Shown: positions 1 through 9,200 of the stretch, in pieces
How the letters are laid out: every line of letters starts with the position of its first letter
Numbering within the stretch: the first letter of the stretch is position 1
Assembly (NCBI GenBank): GCA_027943245.1
Contig: JANDJZ010000746.1
Location: 1-20,415 of the forward strand
Origin: Acanthamoeba sp. SK_2022b
Lineage: Eukaryota > Discosea > Longamoebia > Acanthamoebidae
Direction: 5' to 3'
DNA: 20,415 nt
The notes under the pieces: generated by a model
Database searches by the model: none
Told to the model about the DNA's origin: nothing
What the model saw: the letters and a program-made list of their open reading frames with translations, nothing else
Translations under genes and position numbers: made by a program

Positions 1-1
1 G

Positions 2-483
2 CCGGCGCTCCTGGCGCAGGCCCACGCGCGCCGGCAAGACTCCCCCCTTCCCGCCGCGAGCGAGGGCGAGGAGGGCCTCGCGATGGAGTGGCGGGCGAGC
101 TCCGAGGCGGTCGTGGGCAAGGTGGTGCAGGTCATGCTCCAGGCCCGCGCCCTCTTCCACTCGTGCCCCGACGAGATCCAGCGCGCCGACATCCTCTTCA
201 TGGCCCGCCAGCTCAACGCCAGCGTGCACCGCCTCGCCGACGTGCTCGAGTCGCGCCCCCACTCCTCCGCCCTCGGTAACCCCCCCCCCTCCCCCCACGC
301 GCGCTGCTTGCGATGTCCCCCCCCCTCTCTCTCTCTCTCTCACACACACACCCGAGCACAGGCGCGTTCGTGCAGCATCGGATCGAGCTCACGGCCGCCA
401 GCCTGGAGCTGGTGGTGGCGTGCGGTCTTCCCGAGGAGTGGATGCGCGCCTACACCGACGACGCCTTCCTCTCCGACGCGTGA
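2..483 (+). CDS. C-terminal part of an unrecognised protein, cut by the window edge
   Basis: I do not recognise the family. The frame is open from base 2, so the gene begins outside the window. Two exons are visible, 2-275 and 362-483. The intron 276-361 begins GTAAC followed by a C run and ends in GAGCACAG. Joining codon G|GC keeps the frame and leads to TGA at 481-483. The visible part is about 130 residues. It has a low-complexity start, then a stretch likely to be alpha-helical (AVVGKVVQVMLQARALFHSC, then RADILFMARQLNASVHRLAD), and it ends in FLSDA. No signal peptide, membrane helix or catalytic motif is visible. An AATAAA lies 101 bases after the stop, and the next gene starts 156 bases after it on the same strand. 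The splice and the stop are well supported; the function is open. Confidence 0.72.
276..361 (+). other. intron with C run and (CT)n(CA)n tract
   Basis: The intron starts GTAAC and runs straight into about ten C. It then carries a CT dinucleotide tract (about 325-341) and a CA tract (341-350) just before the CAG acceptor at 359-361. It is typical of the introns in this window, which are short and rich in simple repeats. Confidence 0.75.
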
Positions 484-583
484 CGAGAGCTCTCCCCCGC
501 GCACGCGCACAAATGAACTCTCTTTCTCGCGGTCTGTTGTGGGGGGGGGGGTAAGAAATCACGCGCGACAATTCGGAATTGCA

Positions 584-589
584 AATAAA
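584..589 (+). promoter_or_regulatory. AATAAA polyadenylation signal of the first gene
   Basis: AATAAA lies 101 bases after the stop at 481-483 and 51 bases before the ATG of the next gene on the same strand. The 3' end of the first gene and the promoter of WASHC3 must therefore fit within about 150 bases. The hexamer is seen directly; its use is inferred. Confidence 0.5.
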
Positions 590-639
590 AAGAAAAGGGG
601 GGAGGCCGAGAGTGTAAAACGTCGAAGAAGTAGCAGAAG

Positions 640-1766
640 ATGGAGTCGCTACAGGCCCAGATCGACTACACCAAGGTGGAACCCATCCCCTTCAAGAAGA
701 CCGTAGCCTACGTCAACCACTTTGTGATTCAGACCACCCAATTCCTTAATCGCTTCTCCTTCCTCTGTGAACAACGCCTCGACCAGGTCTCCCGCCATCT
801 GCAGCGGTACACGCTTTCCCCCCCCCCCCAATCCAATTCCTCTTTGCCGAGATTAAAGGGGGGTGATAACGCGCTGCACAGATTGGAGATCACCATGAAC
901 ATCCTAGAAGCCAAACTCAACAGCATTCCCGAAGATGCTCTTGGCCCTGCGTCCGCGTCTGCTCCTGCCGCCTCCGCTTCCGGTACGTCGTTTACCCCCC
1001 CCCCCAACCCTGCAGCCGCCACCGCGCGCATGTGCCCGCGCCTGCAGCTCCGTGTGGCGCTGTTTTGGGGGGGGGGGCACGCGTAGTGATGCCATGTCCG
1101 TGTGCATGGCGTGGGGTGTGCTCGTTCTCACCCGGCGCAGGGGGCGAGGGCGCCGGTGAGGTGCCGCCGCCGCCGCCTCCGCGCGAGGACCACCAGCAGC
1201 CGTACGAGCAGCAGCAGCAGCAGTACGGAGGGGACGAGTACCAGGACCACACGGCCCTGCCGCCATCGGGTTCCCGTACGGCGCCGCAGCTCCTCCTCTC
1301 CACCCCCACCCCCCTCTCCTCCCTCCCTTGCTGATGGCGCGTCGGCGTGACGTCCCGATCGCGCGGGTGGCGCAGAGGGAGCAGGAGGAGGCCTCACGGT
1401 GTCGGCGGACCCGCGGTACGAGCAGTACTTCATCATGCTGCGTCTGCGGGTGCCCGTCGCCGCGATCAAGCAGAAGATGATGCTGGAGGGCATCAACCCG
1501 GACATCCTCGAGTGCGCCCCTCTATTTGTTGAATTATTTTTATTTTTATTATTATTGTTATTATTATTATTATTTTATATTATCCACGTGCACGACAGCG
1601 CGATGTCGCTCACTCGACGCTTCGGGACAAATCCAATCGCAGCAATCCCGACGCCCCGTCGGACTGGAGCGGTGGAGCCCCGGACTCGGCGGCGGCGCCC
1701 CGAGCCTCGGGAGGCGAGTATTTCTCCGACGACGACGACGAGGAGGAGTCGGACGAGGGCTGGTGA
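640..1766 (+). CDS. WASHC3: WASH complex subunit 3 (CCDC53)
   Basis: This is a subunit of the pentameric WASH regulatory complex, which activates Arp2/3 actin assembly on endosomes. Exons are 640-806, 882-982, 1141-1275, 1376-1511 and 1643-1766, joined in phases 2, 1, 1, 2 to give 220 residues (human about 194). Family signatures are present. The N-terminal block IDYTKVEPIPFKKTVAYVNH is followed by QFLNRFSFLCEQ. Exon 2 continues the coiled coil (LEITMNILEAKLNSIPEDAL). A Pro/Gln-rich linker comes next, then the conserved C-terminal block ADPRYEQYFIMLRLRVPV followed by GINPDILDNPDAP. The protein ends in an acidic tail ending SDEGW. There is no signal peptide or membrane helix, so it is cytosolic. 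The first ATG is chosen because it gives the family N-terminus. It converges with UBC9. Exon 3 boundaries fall in low-complexity sequence and are the least certain. Confidence 0.93.
1512..1642 (+). other. WASHC3 intron 4 with AT-rich trinucleotide tract
   Basis: The intron begins GTGCGCC and ends TCGCAG. About 1528-1582 is almost pure A/T (TTATTATTATTG-type repeats), in strong contrast to the GC-rich exons on both sides. The join GA|C restores an Asp codon and continues into the family's C-terminal NPDAP block. Confidence 0.8.
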
Positions 1767-1831
1767 TCTGCGCGCGCCAAGGAGAAGAGAGCAGCGACAA
1801 CGAGAACAAGACGCACACGCATGCGCGCGCG

Positions 1832-1864
<33 letters not shown>

Positions 1865-2092
1865 CCGCCGCGCCGACAAGCGACAATTTTGGGGAGGGGG
1901 GGGGCACGCGAATGAACCAAGAGAACGGGTTTTGATGGGAGGCGAGCAACAGCAGGGAGGAGGAGGAGGCGGAGTGCGCGCGTGGTGGCCATCTTCCGCG
2001 CGGGACTCTCTCCATCTCTCTCTCTCTCTCTCTCCCTCTACAAAATAAGTCTTTCTTTCTTCGTCGTTGTTCGCGCGCGCGCGCTTGCTCGC
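1767..2092. other. convergent intergenic region with microsatellites
   Basis: This lies between the stops of WASHC3 (plus) and UBC9 (minus), so it should hold both 3' UTRs. It contains an (AC)n tract passing directly into (AG)n at about 1832-1864, a (CT)n tract at about 2012-2034, and alternating CG at about 2072-2083. I see no canonical AATAAA on either strand and no credible gene. Confidence 0.7.
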
Positions 2093-2970
2093 TCATTGGG
2101 TGTATTTGGCCGACTGGAGCTTCACTCGGCGCTTGTACTCGGTGCGGTTGGTGCTGCGGCCGATGTACAAGGGTGAGCGAGCGCAGAGTGCCCAAGGCAG
2201 AAGGCAAACATCGATTGGCGAGAGAGAGAGAGAGAGAGAGCTCAAGGCAAAAAACGTACACAAAGAGGGCGTAGGCGTCCTGCTGGGCAGGGCTGTTGGG
2301 ATTGGGGCTATCGAGAAGCTCCTGCACGCCCAGCAGAATCTGCACGATGGACCGACCACGCGCGCAGAGAGCGCGTGGGCGTGTGAGTTTGCCGCGGGGC
2401 ACTTGGCACGGGGCAAGGAGCGAGCACCTGCTTGACAGTGATGGAGGGCTTCCAGTCTTCGTCTTCATTGAGGATGCTCAAGCACACAGTGCCCGAGGGG
2501 TAGATGTTGGGGTGGAAGAAACCACTGGGGAACTGGCCTGCCATCGTGGGACGAGCGGAGAGAGGTGAGTGCCACCAGTTGTGGTTTTTGTTGTTGTTGT
2601 TGTTGTTGTTTCTTGTTTGGGCAAAGCCAGGCGATACGCACATTTTGGCGGCTTGCTGGGGTAGTCGTCGGTAAAGGCCATGGTCAGGGGGAAGATGCCG
2701 TTCTCCCAGTCGGTGCCCTTCTTGCCAGGAATGCCACACGTCCATTTCATGAGATTGGCCGAGCCATCAGGATTTTGCTCAGGTCGCGCAAAGAACCCGG
2801 GCGGGTGGTCCTTACGCCACGCCTGTACCCCCCCAAAAAAAAATCTCATTAATGACTTGATGCTGCAAGGGCTACTTTTGATACACCACAAAAACGACTG
2901 CTTATCCCACAAAAGGAAGGAGGTTTACCTTCCTCTCCTCGGACAGTCGACCTCTTGCGATGCCTGACAT
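2093..2970 (-). CDS. UBC9: SUMO-conjugating enzyme UBC9 (E2)
   Basis: This is the E2 enzyme that receives SUMO as a thioester from the SAE1/SAE2 E1 and passes it to lysines, often in psi-K-x-E motifs. Exons on the minus strand are 2970-2929, 2822-2642, 2537-2428, 2339-2260 and 2153-2093. Phases 0, 1, 0, 2 give 157 residues, against 158 in human. The UBC fold is complete. The N-terminus [20 protein letters not shown] matches the family and fixes the start. It is followed by [25 protein letters not shown] and [13 protein letters not shown] is at 83-85 and the active Cys at 93 in [11 protein letters not shown]. The last exon encodes [19 protein letters not shown] tRNA-Phe gene on the same strand ends only 88 bases upstream of the ATG, so the promoter and 5' UTR are very short or overlap the tRNA. 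Only the last acceptor (CCGCAG) is slightly less certain. Confidence 0.97.
2154..2259 (-). other. UBC9 intron 4 with (CT)n tract
   Basis: Read on the minus strand the intron starts GTACGT and ends CCGCAG. The plus-strand (GA)n at about 2219-2240 is a CT tract in the transcript, in the 5' half of the intron. Confidence 0.75.
2538..2641 (-). other. UBC9 intron 2 with (AAC)n tract
   Basis: The minus-strand intron is GTGCGT...GGCAG. It interrupts the Cys75 codon between the PPK and QFPSG blocks. The plus-strand (GTT)n at about 2588-2611 reads as (AAC)n in the transcript. Confidence 0.8.
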
Positions 2971-3057
2971 CTGTGTTCTTTTCTTGGTTTTCTTTTTGCA
3001 CAAGATCTGATCTGCCCCACTCGAACAAAACATGGGCTGAGCCAAAAGTTTTAGGCT

Positions 3058-3130
3058 TGCCCTCTGCCGGGTTTGAACCAGCGACCTCACGATCTTCAGT
3101 CGTGCGCTCTACCAGCTGAGCTAAGAGGGC
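3058..3130 (-). tRNA. trnF-GAA: tRNA-Phe (GAA), copy 1
   Basis: Read on the minus strand this is a complete 73-base cloverleaf without intron. The acceptor stem GCCCTCT pairs with AGAGGGC, with discriminator A at 3058. The anticodon stem is CACGA/TCGTG around the loop CTGAAGA, giving anticodon GAA (Phe). The T arm GCTGG-TTCAAAC-CCGGC carries the B box GGTTCAAACCC, and the A box lies in TAGCTCAGCTGG. CCA is not encoded, as expected in a eukaryote. A TTTT terminator follows on the minus strand (AAAA at 3044-3047 on plus). The gene is identical over all 73 bases to the copy at 18810-18882. Confidence 0.98.
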
Positions 3131-3179
3131 GGAGATATCAAGTCTCGATCAAGAGAATGGCATAGACACCCCAGTTTCT

Positions 3180-3632
3180 TGCAGAGCATCCCCCACTCCC
3201 CACCATCACAACAACAAACCCCACACCACATCACAACTCCACCACCACATTATCACACAACAATACCACACCACACCACCACCACATTATCACACCATAC
3301 CACAACAACACCACAACACCACCACAACAACAATATTACATTATCACCACCAACCACAACACCACACCATCACAGCACCATCACAACACCATCACAACAC
3401 CACAACACCACCACTCCACCATCACAGCACAACACCACCACATCACCACACCACCACCACCTGACCACCACCACCTGACCACCACCACCACAACACCATC
3501 ACAACACCATCACAACACCATCCCCACACCACCACACCACCATCATAACACCAACACCACAACCACACCACCACCATCACCACCACCTGACCACCACCAC
3601 CACTTGACCACCACCACCACCTGACCACACCA
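3180..3632. repeat. A/C-only low-complexity block (CAC/ACA repeats)
   Basis: About 450 bases of the plus strand are built almost entirely from A and C, as irregular CAC, CCA and ACA triplets with ACCACC and ACAACACC phrases and a few T. It is not a simple array with a fixed unit. Long Thr/His/Pro frames through it are compositional artefacts. It lies on the 5' side of tRNA-Phe copy 1, about 50 bases away. Confidence 0.85.
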
Positions 3633-3680
3633 CCACTTGCTGGAGCTCAAGGGATGCCATTGACATAGGTGTTGGAAATC

Positions 3681-3960
3681 CTAAGGTGGTGATGATGTCA
3701 TGTTGTTGTGCTTTTGTGGTGATGTTGTGAGGTGGAAAAGTGGTGTTGTGGTGATGTTGTAGTGGTGTGGTGGTGTTGCTTTGATGTTGTGGAAGTGTTG
3801 TTGGTGTTGTTGTGGTGTGCAGTTGCGTGTTGATGTTGTGATGTTGTTGTGGTAATGTTGTGGTGTTGTGCTGATGGTGTGGTATTGAGGTGATGTTGTG
3901 GTATGGAGTTGTGGTGTTGTGGTGGTGTTGTGGTGGTGGAGGTCACAGCAGTAATGGTGG
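3681..3960. repeat. G/T-only low-complexity block (GTT/GTG repeats)
   Basis: About 280 bases of the plus strand are almost only G and T (TGTTGTGGTG phrases). This is the complementary composition to the A/C block that ends 50 bases earlier. Together they form an imperfect inverted repeat with a short mixed centre (about 3633-3680). Confidence 0.85.
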
Positions 3961-4090
3961 TTTCAGTAAAGATGTTGTAGTTTGAAGCAGTCAACAAGGT
4001 CAGTCATCCAGTTCACCTCTTAATGCTGCACTGTCATGCATGTGCAGGTGAGAGCTGCTTCATTGATGGCATGGCATCAAGGTTTTGCCA

Positions 4091-4650
4091 GTGCACCTCC
4101 TGCACCACACACACACGCTTGCTTGCAACCATAGTGTCCACATGTGCAGTGTTCATGCAGCTCCTCTTCACCACACCTTCTTGGGGTTTATGCTTGCCAT
4201 ACCATTGCATGTGTGTATGCACCTCTGTCACCACAAAAATGCCTTCCATCTTCTTGATGGTCTTCTTGCCATTTCTCTCTGCTCTACCATTGCGTACGCA
4301 TACATGGTGCTCATGCACCACCTGTACCATAAAAATGCTTGCTATCTGGTAATGTATGAGCATGTGATGTTGATGGTCTTCTTGCCATTTCTCTCTGCTC
4401 TACCATCACATACGCATACGCAATGCACCTCCTTCACCACAAAAAGCCTGCAATTTGGTCAGTGTGGGCATGTGATGTTGGAGGTCTTTATGACACATAC
4501 ACAATGCTCATGCACCTTCTTTCCCACAATTACACCCTCTATGTTGTCATGTTTGGGCATGTGTTGTGGGTGATCATGGTGCCTTTTTTGCTTGCAATAC
4601 CATCTCAAAAGTATGCACATGCTCTTTGCACTGTGTTCACCAGCATTGCC
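4091..4650. repeat. degenerate tandem repeats, about 60-115 bases
   Basis: A phrase close to ATGCACCTCCTTCACCACAA recurs at about 4091, 4155, 4217, 4313, 4423, 4510 and 4613 with many substitutions. A longer stretch starting GATGGTCTTCTTGCCATTTC is repeated almost exactly at 4256 and 4372, 116 bases apart. The open frames across this area are produced by the repeats and have no recognisable product. This appears to be an old, diverged minisatellite. Confidence 0.6.
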
Positions 4651-5880
4651 TTAATGTTGTAATCCCATCCATGGGCATTGGGTGACAACACGGCCTTGCC
4701 AATTCAAGCTTAACTCCCAAGCCTGTTGCCTGAGACCACTGTCCAGGCACCCAGGTCCAATGTGTTGGTGAGCATACCAAGGCCAATGTTTTGTCATACT
4801 CACCTTCTGGAGTACTCTTTGGTGTGTTCATGATCGCAAGATGTGTATTCAAACAGTGTCATCAGTTGTGGAAGCCAAAGCCCTTGAGTATGATAAGCAG
4901 ATGATCCATTGACAGGTACTCCTCTTTTAACGCATTATTTGGTTCTTAATCATCTTGCTGACCATTCAACAGCAAGATGAGGACTGGCTTAAGCGCTCTG
5001 TTCCAGAGATGCCCTCAGGCCCAGGTGAGCGTCTGTGTGCACACTGATGGAGCTTGTGTGCCCCATGTGCTGGCCTAAGCTGGCCAACTGCTTGGCGTTC
5101 CCTGAGATGAGTGAGGACCTCCCCTCAATGCTCCAGTACTTAGTCAATGGTTTGCCATGGACTGTGGACACTCCCACCTCTTGTGAATAGAATAAAGTTG
5201 TTAGACCAAGGGGGGGGGAAAGGAATGCAGTGGACCAAGGTGATCAAGGCCAACTGTGGGTGTGGGGGAAAGGTGACTTTTGCAGCGCTTTTTTAGTGAG
5301 GCTATCTCAGTGTGTTTTTATTCCATCTGTGTCTTAACAGTGTACATTGTCAATAGAGTCATTGTTACTTTTTTCTGAACACTCTGTTATGGGGATATGG
5401 GCTGTTTGGGTCTAGTTGCATTGGCCAGCTGTTGGTTGTGGCTTTGGGGTTGAAACACAAGCATATTTTTTTAAATTTTTCTAGTGCCATCAGACCAGTT
5501 TGGACAAGCTGGGTGCACAGGGAGGAGGCTGGTGAGCTGGTGGTTGAGGGCATGCTCAGCTTCAACGTTCTCCTGAAAGGATGTCAGGGACTGTTGTGCA
5601 TTGGTCTATGGTGGTTATGTGAGCCAATGTTAGTTCCCATTCACAAGGAACAAACAACAATGAAAATACCATTTCTAGGTGCTTCTGCTCATGTGCCTGG
5701 CAGGTGTGCTTCTGCTCCTCAGTGGCCTTATTTGCTGCCATATGTTCCACATCCACTGCAACCTGTCTATTTGGTGGCTGAGGGCGTGTTGCACATTCCT
5801 CCACAACCAGCCAGTTGTTGGTCGGCTTACAATTTTCAATCTTCCTCAATATAAGTAATTTGTTGTCGGTCAGTTTAAAA

Positions 5881-6255
5881 CAGCAGTGCGCAGGGGCAAC
5901 GTTGGCACAGAGGGTATCGACCTCTCCAAGAAGTAATACGAGCGCTATAGCTTTCGCTACTCACCTCATTGCCTTCTTTGGCAATCTGATCTCGATTAGA
6001 TAGGCAATCTTATCTCGATTCTTAGCCTAGCAAATCATATCAAGATTCGATCCGCCTTTTATGCAACGTTGGCCGGCACGCTGGTCACCATATGTGGTGG
6101 CCATGTGGTCCCCATAAGCGGCCACAACGTCCAGCCAATAATCTCTGTGTTGAGAAAAGGTCATAGCTTCCACCCAATTACAACGAACCAGACCCAACCT
6201 GACCGCAACTCGGCCGTTCTCGAGTGAACCAGAGCTCTCTGTCCTAATAATCGTG
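5881..6255 (+). promoter_or_regulatory. upstream region of the surface metalloprotease gene
   Basis: CpG content recovers here, so this is probably the true 5' flank of the gene starting at 6256. Its most ordered part is a group of three AATC-N7-GATT sites at 5983-6047. No clear TATA box is visible. Transcription start and binding factor are unknown. Confidence 0.4.
5983..6047. promoter_or_regulatory. three AATC-N7-GATT palindromic sites
   Basis: Three 15-base sites share inverted half-sites AATC and GATT separated by seven bases: 5983-5997, 6006-6020 and 6033-6047. The first two also share flanks and spacer (GGCAATCT-ATCTCGATT), giving a 23-base direct repeat. The third differs in its spacer but keeps both half-sites. 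They lie about 210-270 bases before the ATG of the metalloprotease gene. The equal spacing suggests a dimeric DNA-binding protein; no binding factor is known to me. Confidence 0.4.
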
Positions 6256-9200
6256 ATGAGGACGAGTGGGGCCAACTCTGCGGCAGTAGCCATCGTGCTG
6301 GCGGCCTTGGCTGTTTTTCTCCTTCAGCCTGGCGCCATCGCAAGCCACAGCCACCTGACCACCTCAAGATCTCTCCACTCGAGCTCAACAACCGTTGTTG
6401 GCCCCACCGCTGCTCTGCACACGGTGTGCGGAGAAGGCTGCGATTTTGTCAAGGTGAGCCATGCGCTCACCGCAGCAGCGCAAGACAGCGTGGTGGTGGT
6501 CCACTCGGGCGATTACACCGAAGCCGTGACAGAGCCGCACGGGCCAGCAGCCGTTGTGCGGGCCGACAACGTAACTCTCAAGTATGTATCTTCAACCCCC
6601 CCCCCCAAAAAACCTAACTGAAAACGAGAACAAACAAGGAGACCTCTCAACGCAGAGTGGAAGGCCACGTGCGGATCCGAGCAAATGGCGCAAGACAGTG
6701 GCTGGTTGTGGCGGCGCCGCTCTTCACAATACAAGGTGGTTGTCTTGAAGTCGTCAATGCAGGTTTATTCATCCTCCGCCCCTTCCTCATCCTCCTCCTC
6801 CACCTCCTCGGTACAAGTTGCCTTTGTTGGTCGTAATAATCAGATTCATCAACAAAGGCATCCGAGTGGGCGAGGGCAGCACGCTGGTGCAGGGCCTTGC
6901 CAGCTTGCGGATCACCGTCACAGAGCTGCTCGCTTCAGGGGTCCAAGTGGCCGAAGGGGCAACCTGGCGACAGGAGGAGCACAGCCGCACCACCGTCATC
7001 TCCGGACGCGCCCAACAACAACAACAACAACAAGACGACCCTTGGACACCTTGGTCCTTGTGTACCTGTTGCCCGACCTTGCGCTGGTGATGGTGACCCG
7101 GGGGGGGGGGGTGGCGGTGCAAGGATTGTATCGGCTGGCTGATTGATCGATTGGGGGGCGGGCGGGGGCGGGGGCACTGGAGCGAGCGGAGTGCATCTGG
7201 AGGGCGGGGCCAAGTGGCAACAGGAGGGCAAGCTGTCGCTGTTCTCTTACGCCGCCATCGGTATTCATTTTTCAACTGCTGTGAGCCAAAGCGATGCTAA
7301 CCTATCGAGGGGCTAGGTGTGTGGCTGTCAGGATCGTCGTCCTGGTGGGAACAGACCGGGCCCGCGAGTGTGACCGTGGTGGGCAAGCTCGACGGTAGAC
7401 AACTCCAGCGCATCGTACGCACACCTGTCGAGATGACACAAGATTGACTTGGTGTGTTATGTTTGGCCTGCGCCTGCTGAGGGAAGGTCGTCAAGGGAAC
7501 GGCGCCGTGTTTGGCGAGGGAGTGAGGTTAGTCGGACGGGGCGCCACCTGGAACCAGCGCGGACCGCTCTCCCTCTCGGCAACCAACGCCTCCAATGGTG
7601 GGTTCACTCGCTCCTTTCTCTCTCTCTCTCTCTCCTTTCTCTCTCCTCTTCTGAATATGCCCCACTTCCGCACTCCAATAACTTACCGTGCATTCCAGCC
7701 ATTTACATGTCCTCCGGGTCTCGCTGGCTCAAGGACGCCGGTGCGCCGGACTCTGCTCAAGGCCACATGGAGCGACAGACAGGGGGAGGAGGAGGAGGAG
7801 GAGGAGGAGGAGGAGGTGACGATGGAGCAGTTGGCCAGCACATCGACGACATCGTCCACGTGCAAGTCTACATGTCTCGTCCGCCCATGCACAACCGCAC
7901 GGCCATGGAGATGTGGCGCTCGACCTTCCCCGACGGCCGCTTGCTCGAGGCCCACAGCGTGGAAAGCTTTGGCCGCAGATACTACACCGTCTGTCCGACA
8001 ACAGGAACGCGAGGCCTGCATGGCACATGGGATGCCGAGGCCTCCTATCGTCTGACGGGCTTCCGCATGCCGGGAGCGAGGTGCACCTACGCCCATCTCG
8101 ACCGGCTCGACCCGCCACCGGTGGCCTCGCACCGGAGATCGCGGCGCCACCTGGACAACTCGGCGTATAGTCTGGGCGTGCGGCCAGCTGTGCTGCTTCG
8201 CCTTGCCTTTATTGACCAGCCCAACGTCACTGCCACGGCATCTCTGTTTCCGCGGGCCGTCATCGACCAACAACAGGGCATCCAGCGCCTGAGCAGCGGA
8301 CTCGCGACGCTCAACTTTACCTACAAACAAGACTGCATCTACGCTGTGAATTACACGAAGGCCCAGGCCAACACTGCGGGAGTAGACTTCGGCCTGGTGA
8401 TAGACTATGCTCGGCAGGCGGCGCTCAACCACTCGATCGATGCCTGCCGCATGAGCCAAGCCGACTGGGACTCGTACCTTCACCACGTCACCGCGCTGCC
8501 GTGGTTCGCCGGAGGAGCCTTTGCAGGGGTAGCCGGCTGCCCAGGCGTCAACGTATTGCTCAACGGCGACCAGGGTCTCGGGATTCAGGCCTTAACTCAC
8601 GAACTGGGCCACAACTTTGGGCTCCTGCATGCCAGCCGCTACGACCTTGTCTCAGATACAGTGCTCAACGAGTATGGCAATCCCTATGACACCATGGGCT
8701 ATGCCGACCAGGGCGACTCGGTGTATCACGGCGGGTCTCAGGACGCTCTTGGCTGGGTGGTCAACAAGGTCTCGTACCCGCTCGACGCCTTCGACCCGAC
8801 TGGCCCGCCCACGGTGTCCACATACACGCTGGCGCCCATCGATGCCGACAATGGCCCTCTCCCGCTTGAGACCGTGCGCATCCCGTCGATCGACGCCACC
8901 TGGGGGCACACCGACGGCTGGATCTACCTCAGCTGGTTTCCCTCCATAAATACCTCCTCTGTGAGCCGCGGCGTGGTGGTCGTGGAGCAGACCCTGACTC
9001 TCAGCTGGGGTGGGAGTCCAACTTCTGGCAATATGGGCGACCGGAGCCTGCTTCGTGATGTGTCGCCTGGCACGCTGAGTCTGCGCGACGGCTACGTCAA
9101 CGCGTCGTCGCCGTTCGTCTACGGCATCGGCGGCCAGGCGCCGGTGCTCATCGAGGTCACCAGTGCCAACCCGCCGGCGTCTGGCATCCCAATTCGCATC

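Larger units (their letters stand above)
3131..5880. other. gene-free, CpG-poor region with repeats and decayed sequence
   Basis: No intact gene is visible over about 2.75 kb. From left to right it holds an A/C-only block, a G/T-only block, degenerate tandem repeats (4091-4650) and unique-looking sequence with broken frames (4680-5880). CpG is nearly absent: I count 5 in 4081-4680, while a single 60-base line of RPB2 exon (17281-17340) has about as many. TpG and CpA are correspondingly abundant. CpG returns to normal near 5880. Frames of 60-160 codons exist on both strands between 4020 and 5850, but none shows a domain I recognise. The composition fits old, methylated repeat DNA; that cause is inferred. 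Confidence 0.7.

Noticed and set aside
2093..2970. Generic ubiquitin E2 instead of UBC9
   Set aside because: The length, N-terminus [23 protein letters not shown]/Cys93 spacing and missing C-terminal extension all match the SUMO E2.
3179..3997. His/Thr/Pro and Gly/Val/Trp frames in the A/C and G/T blocks
   Set aside because: Two-letter DNA rarely contains stop codons, so these frames are compositional.
4023..5854. Frames of 60-162 codons on both strands in the CpG-poor block
   Set aside because: They overlap repeats, have no recognisable domain, and no consistent start, splice pattern or partner frame.
7449..7698. Possible start of the protease at 7449
   Set aside because: This stretch includes an intron (7598-7698) and lies out of frame with exon 6. 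Exons 1-6 give a signal peptide and repeat units in perfect phase.
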